A stretch of DNA of 42,175 nucleotides from JADFRG01 sp048054495 (GTDB lineage: Bacteria > Chloroflexota > Anaerolineae > Anaerolineales > E44-bin32), in contig JBGMQN010000039.1 in the NCBI GenBank assembly GCA_048054495.1, forward strand, positions 1-42,175, written 5' to 3'. Under the pieces are notes generated by a model that was not told where the DNA came from, did no database searches, and saw nothing but the letters and a program-made list of their open reading frames with translations. Made by a program: the position numbers and the translations under genes. Shown in pieces: positions 8,203 through 15,580 of the stretch. Each line of letters opens with the position of its first letter. Positions within the stretch are counted from its first letter, which is position 1.

Positions 8203-9494
8203 TATCGGATGTAGCGAAGAAGGTCCGTGCGCCCTCGCAGCTCGGCGACCTTGCTGAGACCCAGCTTTCGCAAGATATCTTCCAATTCAATCTTCATTGA
8301 GCCGTAGAGGTTGCTAATACGCTCCGCTCCCCAGGACGGATCGATCAATAGCGATAGCTCCGGATCGGTGGTCGTGAGCCCGAACGGGCAGCCCCGACCG
8401 CGCTCGCAGTTTCTGCATCGGGTGCAGCCCAGCGCGACAAGCTCGGCGGTTCCGAACACCGCTCCGTCGGCTCCCAATGCAATGGCCTTGGCCATATCGT
8501 GCGCGGTGCGGAGCCCGCCGCTGGCCAATACGACGATTTCGTCCCGCACCCCCTCTTCCTGCAGGTAGCGATGGACCTTCGGGATGGCGAATTCGACCGG
8601 CATGGCAATGTTCTTTTTAGCAATTTCCGGTGCCGCGCCCGTCCCCCCATAAGACCCATCAATCTGCAAGATATTCGCTCCCGCGTAGTAGCTGCCAATC
8701 GCTACCATGTCGATATCGGTGGGGGTGGAGACCTTTACAACTACCAGCGCCTCGGGATTGACGGTTTTGATCCAGTCCACGTGTTTGCGATGGTCCTCCA
8801 CCGAATAAACGCTGTGGAACGGGAACGGAGAGAATAGGCTTACCCAGGGGGGCGATTCGCGCATGCGCGCGACGGGCAGCGTGGTCTTGTCACCGAGCAG
8901 GTGACCCCCCAGCCCTGGTTTCGCACCTTGCGCGTACTTGAGCTCTACGATTCGGGTGCGTTTGATGGTCTCTTCGCGCACTCCGAATAGCCCGGTCGCA
9001 ATTTGTGTGATCACATGTCTTTGATACGGAATCAGCGAGTCTGGATAGCCGCCTTCTCCGGTCGAGGTAAAGGTGTTCCAGCGCTCGGCGGCCATGGCTC
9101 GTGCAAGCATGATCTGCTCGCTTACCGACCCGTAGGACATGCCAGCCCCATACCATGGAATCGGGATCTCGATGCGCGGCTCGGAGGTTCGACGGTTGAG
9201 CTGGAGAGTGATGTCTATTTCCTCGGTCTCCGGTACCCAATCCCGCTGGGGAAGGACCTTGAGTTCGAGCGCGTCAAATCCGCCCCCGGAATCTCCTTTA
9301 CGATATTCCAGGCCCGAGGGGTGAACTCCCTCCGATTGCATCCAGTTAGCCAAGATCAGATCCGACGTCCACCGGCGATCTCCCAGCGCGGGAGGAGGCT
9401 CATCTGCCCGTGGCCAGTATTGAAATCCTGAGCGCAGCCACTCTGTATGTTTGTGTGTTCTGCCAGCAAAAGGGTCCGAGCCAGGATTAACCAT
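8202..9494 (-). CDS. Glutamate synthase FMN/Fe-S domain protein (stand-alone GltB synthase domain)
   Basis: The product is the FMN-binding TIM-barrel synthase domain of glutamate synthase as a separate polypeptide of 430 residues. PIPWYGAGMSYGSVSE, YAQGAKPGLGGHL, ILQIDGSYGGTGAAPE and VLASGGLRTAHDMAKAIALG are canonical FMN/2-oxoglutarate site motifs. CTRCRNCERGRGCPFG supplies the Cys ligands of the Fe-S cluster (C-x5-C-x5-C spacing, close to the [3Fe-4S] pattern of GltB). It should reductively transfer amidotransferase-derived ammonia to 2-oxoglutarate or a related acceptor. ATG at 9494 is preferred over the in-frame TTG at 9503. It overlaps the upstream gene by 8 bp and the downstream gene by one base, so all three are one operon. 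No gltD-type NAD(P)H subunit is present, so the electron donor is unknown. Confidence 0.85.
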   Translation of the reverse strand: MVNPGSDPFAGRTHKHTEWLRSGFQYWPRADEPPPALGDRRWTSDLILANWMQSEGVHPSGLEYRKGDSGGGFDALELKVLPQRDWVPETEEIDITLQLNRRTSEPRIEIPIPWYGAGMSYGSVSEQIMLARAMAAERWNTFTSTGEGGYPDSLIPYQRHVITQIATGLFGVREETIKRTRIVELKYAQGAKPGLGGHLLGDKTTLPVARMRESPPWVSLFSPFPFHSVYSVEDHRKHVDWIKTVNPEALVVVKVSTPTDIDMVAIGSYYAGANILQIDGSYGGTGAAPEIAKKNIAMPVEFAIPKVHRYLQEEGVRDEIVVLASGGLRTAHDMAKAIALGADGAVFGTAELVALGCTRCRNCERGRGCPFGLTTTDPELSLLIDPSWGAERISNLYGSMKIELEDILRKLGLSKVAELRGRTDLLRYIR

Positions 9495-10857
9495 AGCCCT
9501 CAATCCCCGCGAAGGCCTCGCGCTCTAAATCCGCCTGGAACATCGCCCTCCCGATCTCGCCGCGCAGCCTTCGCACCTCGCGCAGACCCATGGCTCCCAG
9601 GATTTCGAGCATCTGGTCTCTCCACGAGCCCATCAGATTGATAAGCCTCTGAGCCGCCCACGTTGGATTTGTGAGTGGCAGCTCGATCTGTGCGGCCGCA
9701 CGTTCGCGCAGCTCTCCCTGAAATTGAGCCTGTAAGGCAATCAGGGCTGCTGTCTCAATCGCCACCGCATCGAGCCCAGCAATAATCGCTTTGGGAACAT
9801 GCTCTGCAGCCGTGATCCCCCCGCTCCCGATCAGCGTGATTTGCTCCCTGATCCCCTTAGCAATCAAGCTCTCATGGGCGGCACGAATGGCATCCAGCGT
9901 AAATCCGCTAGCGGTCCGACCGTGATAGTCGGCCGTCAGGTGGAAGACGGCAACCCCGGCCTCCAACGGATCGCTTAGGTCGGCATCTACTTCCAGACGC
10001 ACCGCTATAATCGCACTTGGAAAAACTGACGAAAGTTGAGAATAGGCCGCCGCATCCCAACCATTGAGTTCGATCATTCTGAGAGATTGGCTTCCGGCAG
10101 GCAAGCGCTCAATATCCTCAGGATCGACCAGAGGCACCACTGATTCTGATGGCGATATCTGCTCGTCCCACCGCTGAACCGGCACGATAGCTAGCGTCTC
10201 CAAGGCGACGGCAGCCGCCGTGGTTGCCGCGTAGGCATGCGGCTCATCCATCGGCAGCCGATCGAAGAGCACCGGAATCGGAAGCTCGATCAGGGCCGGG
10301 GAGGATGCTGCGAGGTTTCCGCGCCCGTCGAACTCGTGCATCAGAGGTTTCCACCCGAGCTGAACTGAGGTTGAGATGTATTCACGGCCGTGAATGCCGT
10401 CACGTGTGGGGCGAACAATCTCCGACATATCCGTCCAGACTGCGTCCCAACCCGTGCCGCCGAATCCGCCTCCATACCCGGCGCCGTGCACGGGTATTCG
10501 ACCGCTTGACGCCTCATATAGCAAGGTTTCGACCGCATCCGGGTCGATGTAAGAATCTCCAAGATCGAGTCGCTCCGGATTGGGCAGAATGTCAACGATA
10601 TTGGGATGCTGCACCGTGCAGCGTAGGCAACCCACACAATATTCTTCGCGGGCCCGAAAGGCTCCCAAAGGGGATGAGAACACCCCGTATACGCAGGGTC
10701 GGCTGAGCACGATGTCCAGATTTCCTCGGTACTGGATCATCTCGCGGGTCAGCAGCTTGGCGAGCTCGAGGCGATTTATCTTTACTTTGAAACGGCTGGG
10801 ATGGGCCGCGGCATTTGGAGCCGGGCGGCTCGGGACACTATAGCGAACGTACTTCAT
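9487..10857 (-). CDS. Fe-S protein with degenerate glutamate synthase FMN-like domain
   Basis: This 456-residue protein is a divergent paralogue of its downstream neighbour. The C-terminal half keeps the barrel skeleton (IGSGGITAAEHVPKAIIAG, matching the neighbour's SGGLRTAHDMAKAIALG). It has HLTADYHGR where the neighbour has QIDGSYGGTG, and it lacks the neighbour's C-terminal Cys cluster. Instead four cysteines sit near the N terminus: Cys55 and CVGCLRC (Cys74, 77, 80), able to ligate one [4Fe-4S] cluster. The middle segment GWDAVWTDMSEIVRPTRDG is strongly patterned. It may pass electrons to the FMN subunit in place of GltD, or be a catalytic paralogue (inference). ATG 10857 is preferred over TTG 10872. 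It is the first gene after the long leader. Confidence 0.7.
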   Translation of the reverse strand: MKYVRYSVPSRPAPNAAAHPSRFKVKINRLELAKLLTREMIQYRGNLDIVLSRPCVYGVFSSPLGAFRAREEYCVGCLRCTVQHPNIVDILPNPERLDLGDSYIDPDAVETLLYEASSGRIPVHGAGYGGGFGGTGWDAVWTDMSEIVRPTRDGIHGREYISTSVQLGWKPLMHEFDGRGNLAASSPALIELPIPVLFDRLPMDEPHAYAATTAAAVALETLAIVPVQRWDEQISPSESVVPLVDPEDIERLPAGSQSLRMIELNGWDAAAYSQLSSVFPSAIIAVRLEVDADLSDPLEAGVAVFHLTADYHGRTASGFTLDAIRAAHESLIAKGIREQITLIGSGGITAAEHVPKAIIAGLDAVAIETAALIALQAQFQGELRERAAAQIELPLTNPTWAAQRLINLMGSWRDQMLEILGAMGLREVRRLRGEIGRAMFQADLEREAFAGIEGYG

Positions 10858-10870
10858 GCCAGCCTCGCGC

Positions 10871-10898
10871 AAACAAATAAGGCACGCAGGGCGTGCCT
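10871..10898 (-). terminator. Intrinsic terminator inside the leader of the glutamate-synthase operon
   Basis: On the minus strand an 8-bp GC-rich stem (AGGCACGC pairing with GCGTGCCT, 3-nt loop) is followed at once by TTATTTGTTTG. It lies only about 13 bases before the ATG at 10857 and downstream of the promoter at 11206-11234. It would therefore stop transcripts before the operon, as in attenuators and riboswitches, and its stem can also mask the translation start region. Confidence 0.65.
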
Positions 10899-11199
10899 AA
10901 TGGCAGATTCCACACTGGTAGCCCTCCGATATCTTCCGAGCCTCAAATGAGGACCCGACCACTGCCTTGGCACTTGTCCCGCCCGTCACCGGACGATTTT
11001 GAGCCTTGGCCTATTTGGAGGGAGAGGGAAGCCTGTGGCTGGCTTCGGAGGCATCCGCTGATCTATCGATTTTCCCCCGACACTTTTCAGAGCCGGGGTT
11101 GGCCTCGCGGAGCGGCGAGGAACCTCCACCTCATAGTCTCAGCTCATCGGCTGAGACCCATACGCTGATCTCCCGTTATCTAGTTGCTAGTGCTAGATG
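10893..11199 (-). ncRNA. Structured leader RNA (riboswitch or attenuator candidate) of the glutamate-synthase operon
   Basis: The stretch between the promoter and the first ATG is about 340 bases and holds no convincing gene. Read as minus-strand RNA it has several hairpins: stems at 11136-11142/11151-11157 (7 bp), 11103-11108/11115-11120 (6 bp) and 11028-11033/11041-11046 (6 bp). The last 80 bases form a nested closing helix: GUGCC (10973-10969) with GGCAC (10897-10893), GGCAG (10966-10962) with CUGCC (10906-10902), UGGU (10961-10958) with ACCA (10919-10916), enclosing a CCUC-AUUU-GAGG hairpin. The GGCAC arm is also the 5' arm of the terminator stem, so the two folds exclude each other. No known riboswitch consensus or T-box core was recognised. 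Ligand and sign of control are unknown. Confidence 0.5.
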
Positions 11200-11205
11200 G
11201 GCGAG

Positions 11206-11234
11206 ATTGTAGCAAATGGCCAGGAACCCGTCAA
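11206..11234 (-). promoter_or_regulatory. Sigma-70-type promoter of the glutamate-synthase operon
   Basis: On the minus strand TTGACG (11234-11229) and TACAAT (11211-11206) are separated by exactly 17 bases, with an extended -10 TGC in front of TACAAT. This is one of the best promoters in the window. Predicted start of transcription is near 11199, giving the long leader. The -35 box overlaps the stop codon of the FeoA-like gene. Confidence 0.7.
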
Positions 11235-11425
11235 GCAAAGAGCTTAGAGTACAGACGGCTTGCGATTTCGGTGCCCAGTAGAAGCTCGCGACCGCTGATT
11301 TCCAGTCGAATAGGTCCCCTGAATGGCGCCTTGGTAACGACGTGAAAGGGTGTTCCGGGAGCCCGACCCTCGCCGGCCAGGCAATGGCCCACGCTTGATG
11401 AAATTCGAGTTGGATTGCCTGGCAT
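11231..11425 (-). CDS. Small FeoA-domain-like protein
   Basis: The 64-residue product contains RAPGTPFHVVTKAPF followed by GPIRLEISGRELLLG and an Ile-Ala-Ser-Arg end. This matches the second half of FeoA/SH3-like domains (PGTxVxVVxxAPxxGPxxLxVxGxxxxLxxxxA). FeoA proteins are about 75 residues and assist the FeoB ferrous-iron transporter; the same fold ends DtxR-type regulators. The first 20 residues here do not resemble the usual FeoA N terminus, so this could be a shortened or degraded copy. It follows tilS by 20 bases on the same strand and no feoB is seen in the window, so an iron role is uncertain. ATG 11425 has no clear ribosome binding site. Confidence 0.5.
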   Translation of the reverse strand: MPGNPTRISSSVGHCLAGEGRAPGTPFHVVTKAPFRGPIRLEISGRELLLGTEIASRLYSKLFA

Positions 11426-11445
11426 TCGGGTCCGCGTGGGAGCGA

Positions 11446-13022
11446 TCAGTTTGCCATATCGCTCGGTGTCAGCAGCCGCATCTTAACGACCTTTCGGGTA
11501 CTGGGAGACACTCTTGCACGCTGAGCGCGGTGCAGACCGGGAACCCAGATGATCTCCTCCCCGCAAGCTATCACAGGCCAGCGTTCCCGAGCTCGCCAGG
11601 GCACCTTTCGATTTACGAACAAATCTGAGAGCTTTATGGAACCCGACATACCGATCGGCGCCATGCGATCTCCCGGCCTCGGGGCACGCAGCGCTAGCTC
11701 ACCCTCGATTCCTGAGGCGTCGAACCAAACCTCACCCGCATCCCCTGGAATCTCGCCTTTGGGCTCCTTTTCCGTACCCGTCAGAGTCCACCCCGCTTCC
11801 AGCTGTACTTGAAAGGGGACGCTCAAAGGTTGGGTCCCTTTCGATCTCATCTGGGGCACTCCATCGAGCGGGATCGAGGCGCCGGGCTTCTTGAGGTAAG
11901 CTTCGCCGTTCAAAGTGAGCAAGTCCAGGCCACCAAGGAGCGTCAGCCGTTTTCCCTCTCGTATAGTTTGCAGGGCGCGCTCGATCGTATCAAACCCCAC
12001 ATCTCGAATCGCTGGATCGAGCTGAAGGATGGCGCGGCGCAACGCCGCACGCTGCAGAGCCAGGGGCGCTTGAAGGAGCGCACCCGCCTGAAGCGCCAGG
12101 ACCCCTTCTCCTGCCGCTCTCACCCAATCATTCCAGTGCTCCTGCACAAGTTGATCGATTGCCTCCGCTTCGGCAGCCATCACCTTTGCGGTACGCAAGA
12201 GCACTTCGTGAATACGCGGGTTGTAGGTCCGGAGTTCGGGCAGCAGCTCGTTTCGCAGGCGATTGCGGAAGTAGCGAGAGTCCTGATTGGATAGATCATT
12301 GCGTGCCGCTATTCCGTGCTCGGCGCAATACGCCTCCGTTTCGTGATGCCAAACATCCAGCAGGGGCCGGACAAGAAATGTGCTCTCGGTCTTGGAGAGG
12401 CTGACCCACTCGCTGAGATCGGTTAGCGGAAGCATCCCGCGCAGGCCGGACGGGCCTGCCCCTCGGATCAGGTGCATAAGCACCGTTTCGGCCTGGTCAT
12501 TCGCAGTGTGGCCAACGGCGATCCGCTCGATCCCTTTCTTTCCTGCCACGCTGGCCAGGAAGCGGTACCGATAGATACGAGCGGCCTCCTCCAGGGATTG
12601 TTTGCCCCGCTCCACCGGTCCCCGACCAAGCTCGAAAGGAACCCCATACGAAGCCGCAACCTGTTCCACAAATTCGGCCTCCTCCGCGCTCTCCGCTCTG
12701 AGTTGATGGTCGAAATGCGCCACAACGATCCGATAATTCAAGCGGAATAGGCAATGCAGGAGACAGAGGCTGTCTGGACCGCCCGATACGCCAACAACAA
12801 GACTCTGCGTGGGCTCCAACAGGGCCTCTTGATCGATATAATTTGCTACTCGCTCACTTAGANNNNNNNNNNNNNNNNNNNNNNNNNNNNNNNNNNNNNN
12901 NNNNNNNNNNNNNNNNNNNNNNNNNNNNNNNNNNNNNNNNNNNNNNNNNNNNNNNNNNNNNNCGTGGGCTCCAACAGGGCCTCTTGATCGATATAATTTG
13001 CTACTCGCTCACTTAGACGCAT
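11446..13022 (-). CDS. tilS: tRNA(Ile) lysidine synthetase TilS (crosses a spurious scaffold gap)
   Basis: TilS uses ATP and lysine to convert C34 of the CAU-anticodon tRNA-Ile to lysidine, which lets it read AUA. The PP-loop SGGPDS, the HTANDQAETVLMHLIRGAG motif, NDLSNQDSRYFRNRLRNEL, and a C-terminal domain with RPGDRM and KLSDLFVNRKVP are all present. Before the gap the frame opens at a TTG (12819). Once the duplicated 55 bp are merged, the frame runs on to ATG 13022, adding MRLSERVANYIDQEAL ahead of it for about 473 residues with the PP-loop at residues 28-33. The coordinates therefore include 155 bases (100 N plus one 55-bp copy) that are not real. A TATAAT box lies ten bases before this ATG. 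The FeoA-like gene follows on the same strand. Confidence 0.9.
12808..13017. repeat. Scaffold gap of 100 N flanked by identical 55-bp copies (assembly artefact)
   Basis: Bases 12808-12862 and 12963-13017 are identical (55 bp beginning CGTGGGCTCC and ending CACTTAGA), with 100 N between. Two contigs overlapping by one 55-mer were scaffolded instead of merged. Joining them restores an uninterrupted tilS start, which supports the reading. Confidence 0.93.
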
Positions 13023-13032
13023 TTAATGCGTC

Positions 13033-13038
13033 ATTATA
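13033..13038 (-). promoter_or_regulatory. -10 box for tilS, almost leaderless
   Basis: The minus strand reads TATAAT ten bases before the ATG at 13022, predicting a leader of only about four bases. No good -35 box is seen at 16-18 bases. Confidence 0.45.
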
Positions 13039-13129
13039 CTTAGCGCCTTAACCTCGCTCATCGGACTTGTAGCCGCAGTGGCGTCGCCGCCCGAATTAAC
13101 CTAACATAAGCACTAGGAAGGCACCCGCA

Positions 13130-13138
13130 TGGTATAAT
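13130..13138 (+). promoter_or_regulatory. Extended -10 promoter of the mreBCD-mrdA operon
   Basis: TGGTATAAT is a perfect -10 hexamer with the upstream TGN extension. The -35 region is poor, as is common for extended -10 promoters. Predicted transcription start is near 13145, which excludes an ATG at 13137 as the mreB start. Confidence 0.6.
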
Positions 13139-13164
13139 GCCGCTCGCCCTCCAGACGGCCCCTT

Positions 13165-13170
13165 GGAGGT
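13165..13170 (+). promoter_or_regulatory. Ribosome binding site deciding the mreB start
   Basis: GGAGGT lies eight bases before the GTG at 13179. The only upstream in-frame ATG (13137) overlaps the -10 box and has no such site. Confidence 0.75.
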
Positions 13171-13178
13171 CTCCACCT

Positions 13179-14237
13179 GTGGCAATCAATCCTCTCAACT
13201 GGCTTCTCGGCCTCTTCTCCCTCGACATAGGCATCGATCTGGGAACGGCTAATACCCTGGTCCATGTTCGAGGCAAGGGTATTGTATTGAATGAACCCTC
13301 CTGGGTGGCCATCGAGAAACGGACAAAGCGACCACTCTATATAGGAGCCGAAGCCAAAGAAATGGTCGGTCGAACTCCCGCCAATGTCGTAGCGTTGCGA
13401 CCGCTGCGTGACGGCGTCATATCGGATTTCGACATCACGGAGGCGATGCTGGAGTACTTCATCGGCAAGGCGCATGAACAGAGCGTGGCGCCTGTCCCGC
13501 GACCGAGGGTAGTTATTGGAATTCCCAGCGGTGCTACAGAGGTTGAGAAGCGGGCTGTTTTCGACGCTACCATGGCCGCTGGCGCGCGCGAAACATACTT
13601 GATTGAGGAGCCTACCGCAGCTGCCCTTGGCGCCGACTTGCCCATCGGAGAGATCGGGGGCTCCATGATCGTTGACATCGGAGGAGGGACAACCGAGGTG
13701 GCGGTCTACTCGCTCGGTGGAATTGTGGTCTCTAGATCGTTGCGAGTTGCCGGCGATAAGATGGATCAGGAAATCATTACTTACATCCGCAACAAGTACA
13801 ATCTGCTGATCGGCGAGCGCATGGCCGAGCGCGCGAAGCTTTCTCTTGGGTCAGCATTCCCGATCAAGGATGAGAAAACCTTGACGCTTCGGGGACGCAA
13901 TCTGATCAGCGGATTGCCGGAAGCAGTCGAGGTCTCGTCCATTGAGATCCGAGAGGCACTCTCCGGATCGGTCAAGGTGATCATCGAGACCTTGCGCGAT
14001 GCAGTTGACGAAACACCGCCTGAGATCATCGCGGACCTGATGGAAGTTGGCGTCTGCCTCGCTGGGGGCGGTTCCCAGCTCAGCGGCCTCGATGAGCGAG
14101 TCAGTGATGAGCTGAACATGCGCGTTTGGGTTGCCGAGGATCCCATGACCTGTGTTGCCAGAGGAGCGGGTCTGATACTGGACAACCTGGATATCAACCG
14201 ACAGTTCCTCGTCAGTACGGATCGAACCCCCGCCTGA
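13179..14237 (+). CDS. mreB: Rod shape-determining actin homologue MreB
   Basis: MreB polymerises under the membrane and directs the elongation peptidoglycan machinery. The 352-residue protein shows the actin-fold phosphate and adenosine motifs DIGIDLGTANTLV, VIGIPSGATEVEKRA, EEPTAAALGADLPI, MIVDIGGGTTEVAV and LAGGGSQLSGL. GTG 13179 is chosen because of the GGAGGT site and because the product then begins VAINPLNWLLGLFSLDIGI, a plausible N-terminal membrane-binding stretch. It opens the mreB-mreC-mreD-mrdA operon with 18 bases before mreC, and is divergent from tilS. Confidence 0.95.
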   Translation: MAINPLNWLLGLFSLDIGIDLGTANTLVHVRGKGIVLNEPSWVAIEKRTKRPLYIGAEAKEMVGRTPANVVALRPLRDGVISDFDITEAMLEYFIGKAHEQSVAPVPRPRVVIGIPSGATEVEKRAVFDATMAAGARETYLIEEPTAAALGADLPIGEIGGSMIVDIGGGTTEVAVYSLGGIVVSRSLRVAGDKMDQEIITYIRNKYNLLIGERMAERAKLSLGSAFPIKDEKTLTLRGRNLISGLPEAVEVSSIEIREALSGSVKVIIETLRDAVDETPPEIIADLMEVGVCLAGGGSQLSGLDERVSDELNMRVWVAEDPMTCVARGAGLILDNLDINRQFLVSTDRTPA

Positions 14238-14255
14238 TCCAACCGATACACTGCG

Positions 14256-15083
14256 ATGCTGTCCCAATTCTCCTCCAAAGCTCTATTGGCGAGCGCCCTG
14301 GTGCTCCTGGCAGGCGCGGTCTTGATCCTAAATCTTGGCGGGTATCTCGGGTCGGCTCAGGAAGTGATCATCTCCCCGCTAGCAGCGGGGCAGGATTGGG
14401 TGTCTCAGCGGTACTTCACCATTCGCGATCTGATGACCTCCCCGCGTGACGTGGCTGCGCTTCAGGTCCAGATCAGCGAACTCGAAGCAGAAAACGCTCA
14501 GCTTCGGGACCAGATCATCACACTCCAGGAGCAGGCGGCAGAGGCAGAGAGGTTGGGCGCGCTGCTCAATTACGCCCGCACTCGACCCGAGAGCCGCTAT
14601 CTATCGACGAACGTAATCGGGCTGGATCCGAGCCCATTTATCCGTTCCATCAACATTGGGGCGGGTTCAGATCGAGGGGTCCTGCATGGAATGCCGGTTC
14701 TCACCGACGAAGGGCTCGTCGGGCGCGTCACCGAAGTCACGGCCGGCACCTCTCGGGTGCAGCTGATCACGGATCCCGCCTCTGCGGTCAATGTGCAGCT
14801 CCAGGGATCTAGAGCGGACGGGCTGCTGGCTGCCCAACCTAACGGCGAGCTCTGGGTGGAGCTGATTGACCAGAACGCCAACGTTGAGCCAGGCGAGCTC
14901 GTTCTCACCTCGGGTCTCGGAGGGGCATTCCCGGCAGATATTCCGGTGGGCTATGTGGTTAGCGTGCGCCGGCGGGACTTTGAACTCTTTCAGCGGGCGG
15001 TGATCCAGCCTACGGTCAACTTTGAAGAACTGGAGATAGTACTACTGGTGACGAATTTCCAACCGCTTGAGATCGCTCAGTGA
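14256..15083 (+). CDS. mreC: Rod shape-determining protein MreC
   Basis: The 275-residue bitopic membrane protein links MreB filaments to periplasm-side elongasome components. It has one N-terminal membrane segment (about residues 8-27), then a coiled coil (about 65-100, QVQISELEAENAQLRDQI), then the beta-rich MreC domain with NVIGLDPSPFIRSINIGAGS, GMPVLTDEGLVGRVTEV and GLGGAFPADIPVGYV. Length and order are normal for the family. Its stop overlaps the mreD start (GTGA). Confidence 0.93.
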   Translation: MLSQFSSKALLASALVLLAGAVLILNLGGYLGSAQEVIISPLAAGQDWVSQRYFTIRDLMTSPRDVAALQVQISELEAENAQLRDQIITLQEQAAEAERLGALLNYARTRPESRYLSTNVIGLDPSPFIRSINIGAGSDRGVLHGMPVLTDEGLVGRVTEVTAGTSRVQLITDPASAVNVQLQGSRADGLLAAQPNGELWVELIDQNANVEPGELVLTSGLGGAFPADIPVGYVVSVRRRDFELFQRAVIQPTVNFEELEIVLLVTNFQPLEIAQ

Positions 15084-15580
15084 CCTACCTTATTGGGATC
15101 CCCACGATCGCGCTGCTGGCCATCTTGCAGACCAGTCTGGTCAGCCACCTACGCCTGCTCGAGGGACGTCCCGACCTGGTACTGCTGGCGGTAGTGGCCT
15201 GGGCGCTAACGGGCAGAGGTCAGGAAGCGATGATTCTGGGATTCGCGGGTGGTCTATTCCTGGACGCCTTCTCGGCGGTGCCTCTCGGCGTGAGTTCGGC
15301 CGCGCTGGTGATCGTAGCCGCCATCGCCTCCTACTCCGAAGGTCAATTCTGGGGAATCAATCCCATCATGCAATTGGCGGCAGTCCTGGTGGGCTCAGGG
15401 GTCTACTACTTGGTCATCATTCTTACGCTGTTTGCCACCGGCCAGCCGCTTGATCTGCAGCTGGCACTCGGCCGCATCGTACTTCCGGGCGTGTTTGTGA
15501 ATTTGCTATTGGCGCTCCCAACCGTGCAGCTGGCGGAAGGTCTGGACAATTTGCTGCATCCACCTCGGGTTGCGGCATGA
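15080..15580 (+). CDS. mreD: Rod shape-determining protein MreD
   Basis: This 166-residue, strongly hydrophobic protein has about five membrane segments and the MreD-like motifs LEGRPDLVLLAVVAWAL and GFAGGLFLDAFSAVPLGVS. It is poorly conserved, as MreD usually is, but size and position between mreC and mrdA settle the call. GTG start at 15080 overlaps the mreC stop, and its own stop overlaps the next start (ATGA). Confidence 0.9.
   Translation: MTYLIGIPTIALLAILQTSLVSHLRLLEGRPDLVLLAVVAWALTGRGQEAMILGFAGGLFLDAFSAVPLGVSSAALVIVAAIASYSEGQFWGINPIMQLAAVLVGSGVYYLVIILTLFATGQPLDLQLALGRIVLPGVFVNLLLALPTVQLAEGLDNLLHPPRVAA

Noticed and set aside
10857..11199. T-box leader or amino-acid leader-peptide attenuator before the glutamate-synthase operon
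   Set aside because: UGGA-containing and GGUGG-containing segments exist but neither sits in a proper T-box antiterminator context. The small frames in the leader (5, 15 and 22 codons) have no Glu/Gln run and no convincing ribosome binding site.
12808..13017. Flanking 55-bp repeats as target-site duplications or transposon ends
   Set aside because: The same exact length recurs at the second N run, no transposase is present, and merging restores intact genes; an assembler overlap explains both.
13137..13178. ATG at 13137 as mreB start
   Set aside because: It overlaps the -10 box and lacks a ribosome binding site; GTG 13179 has GGAGGT at eight bases.
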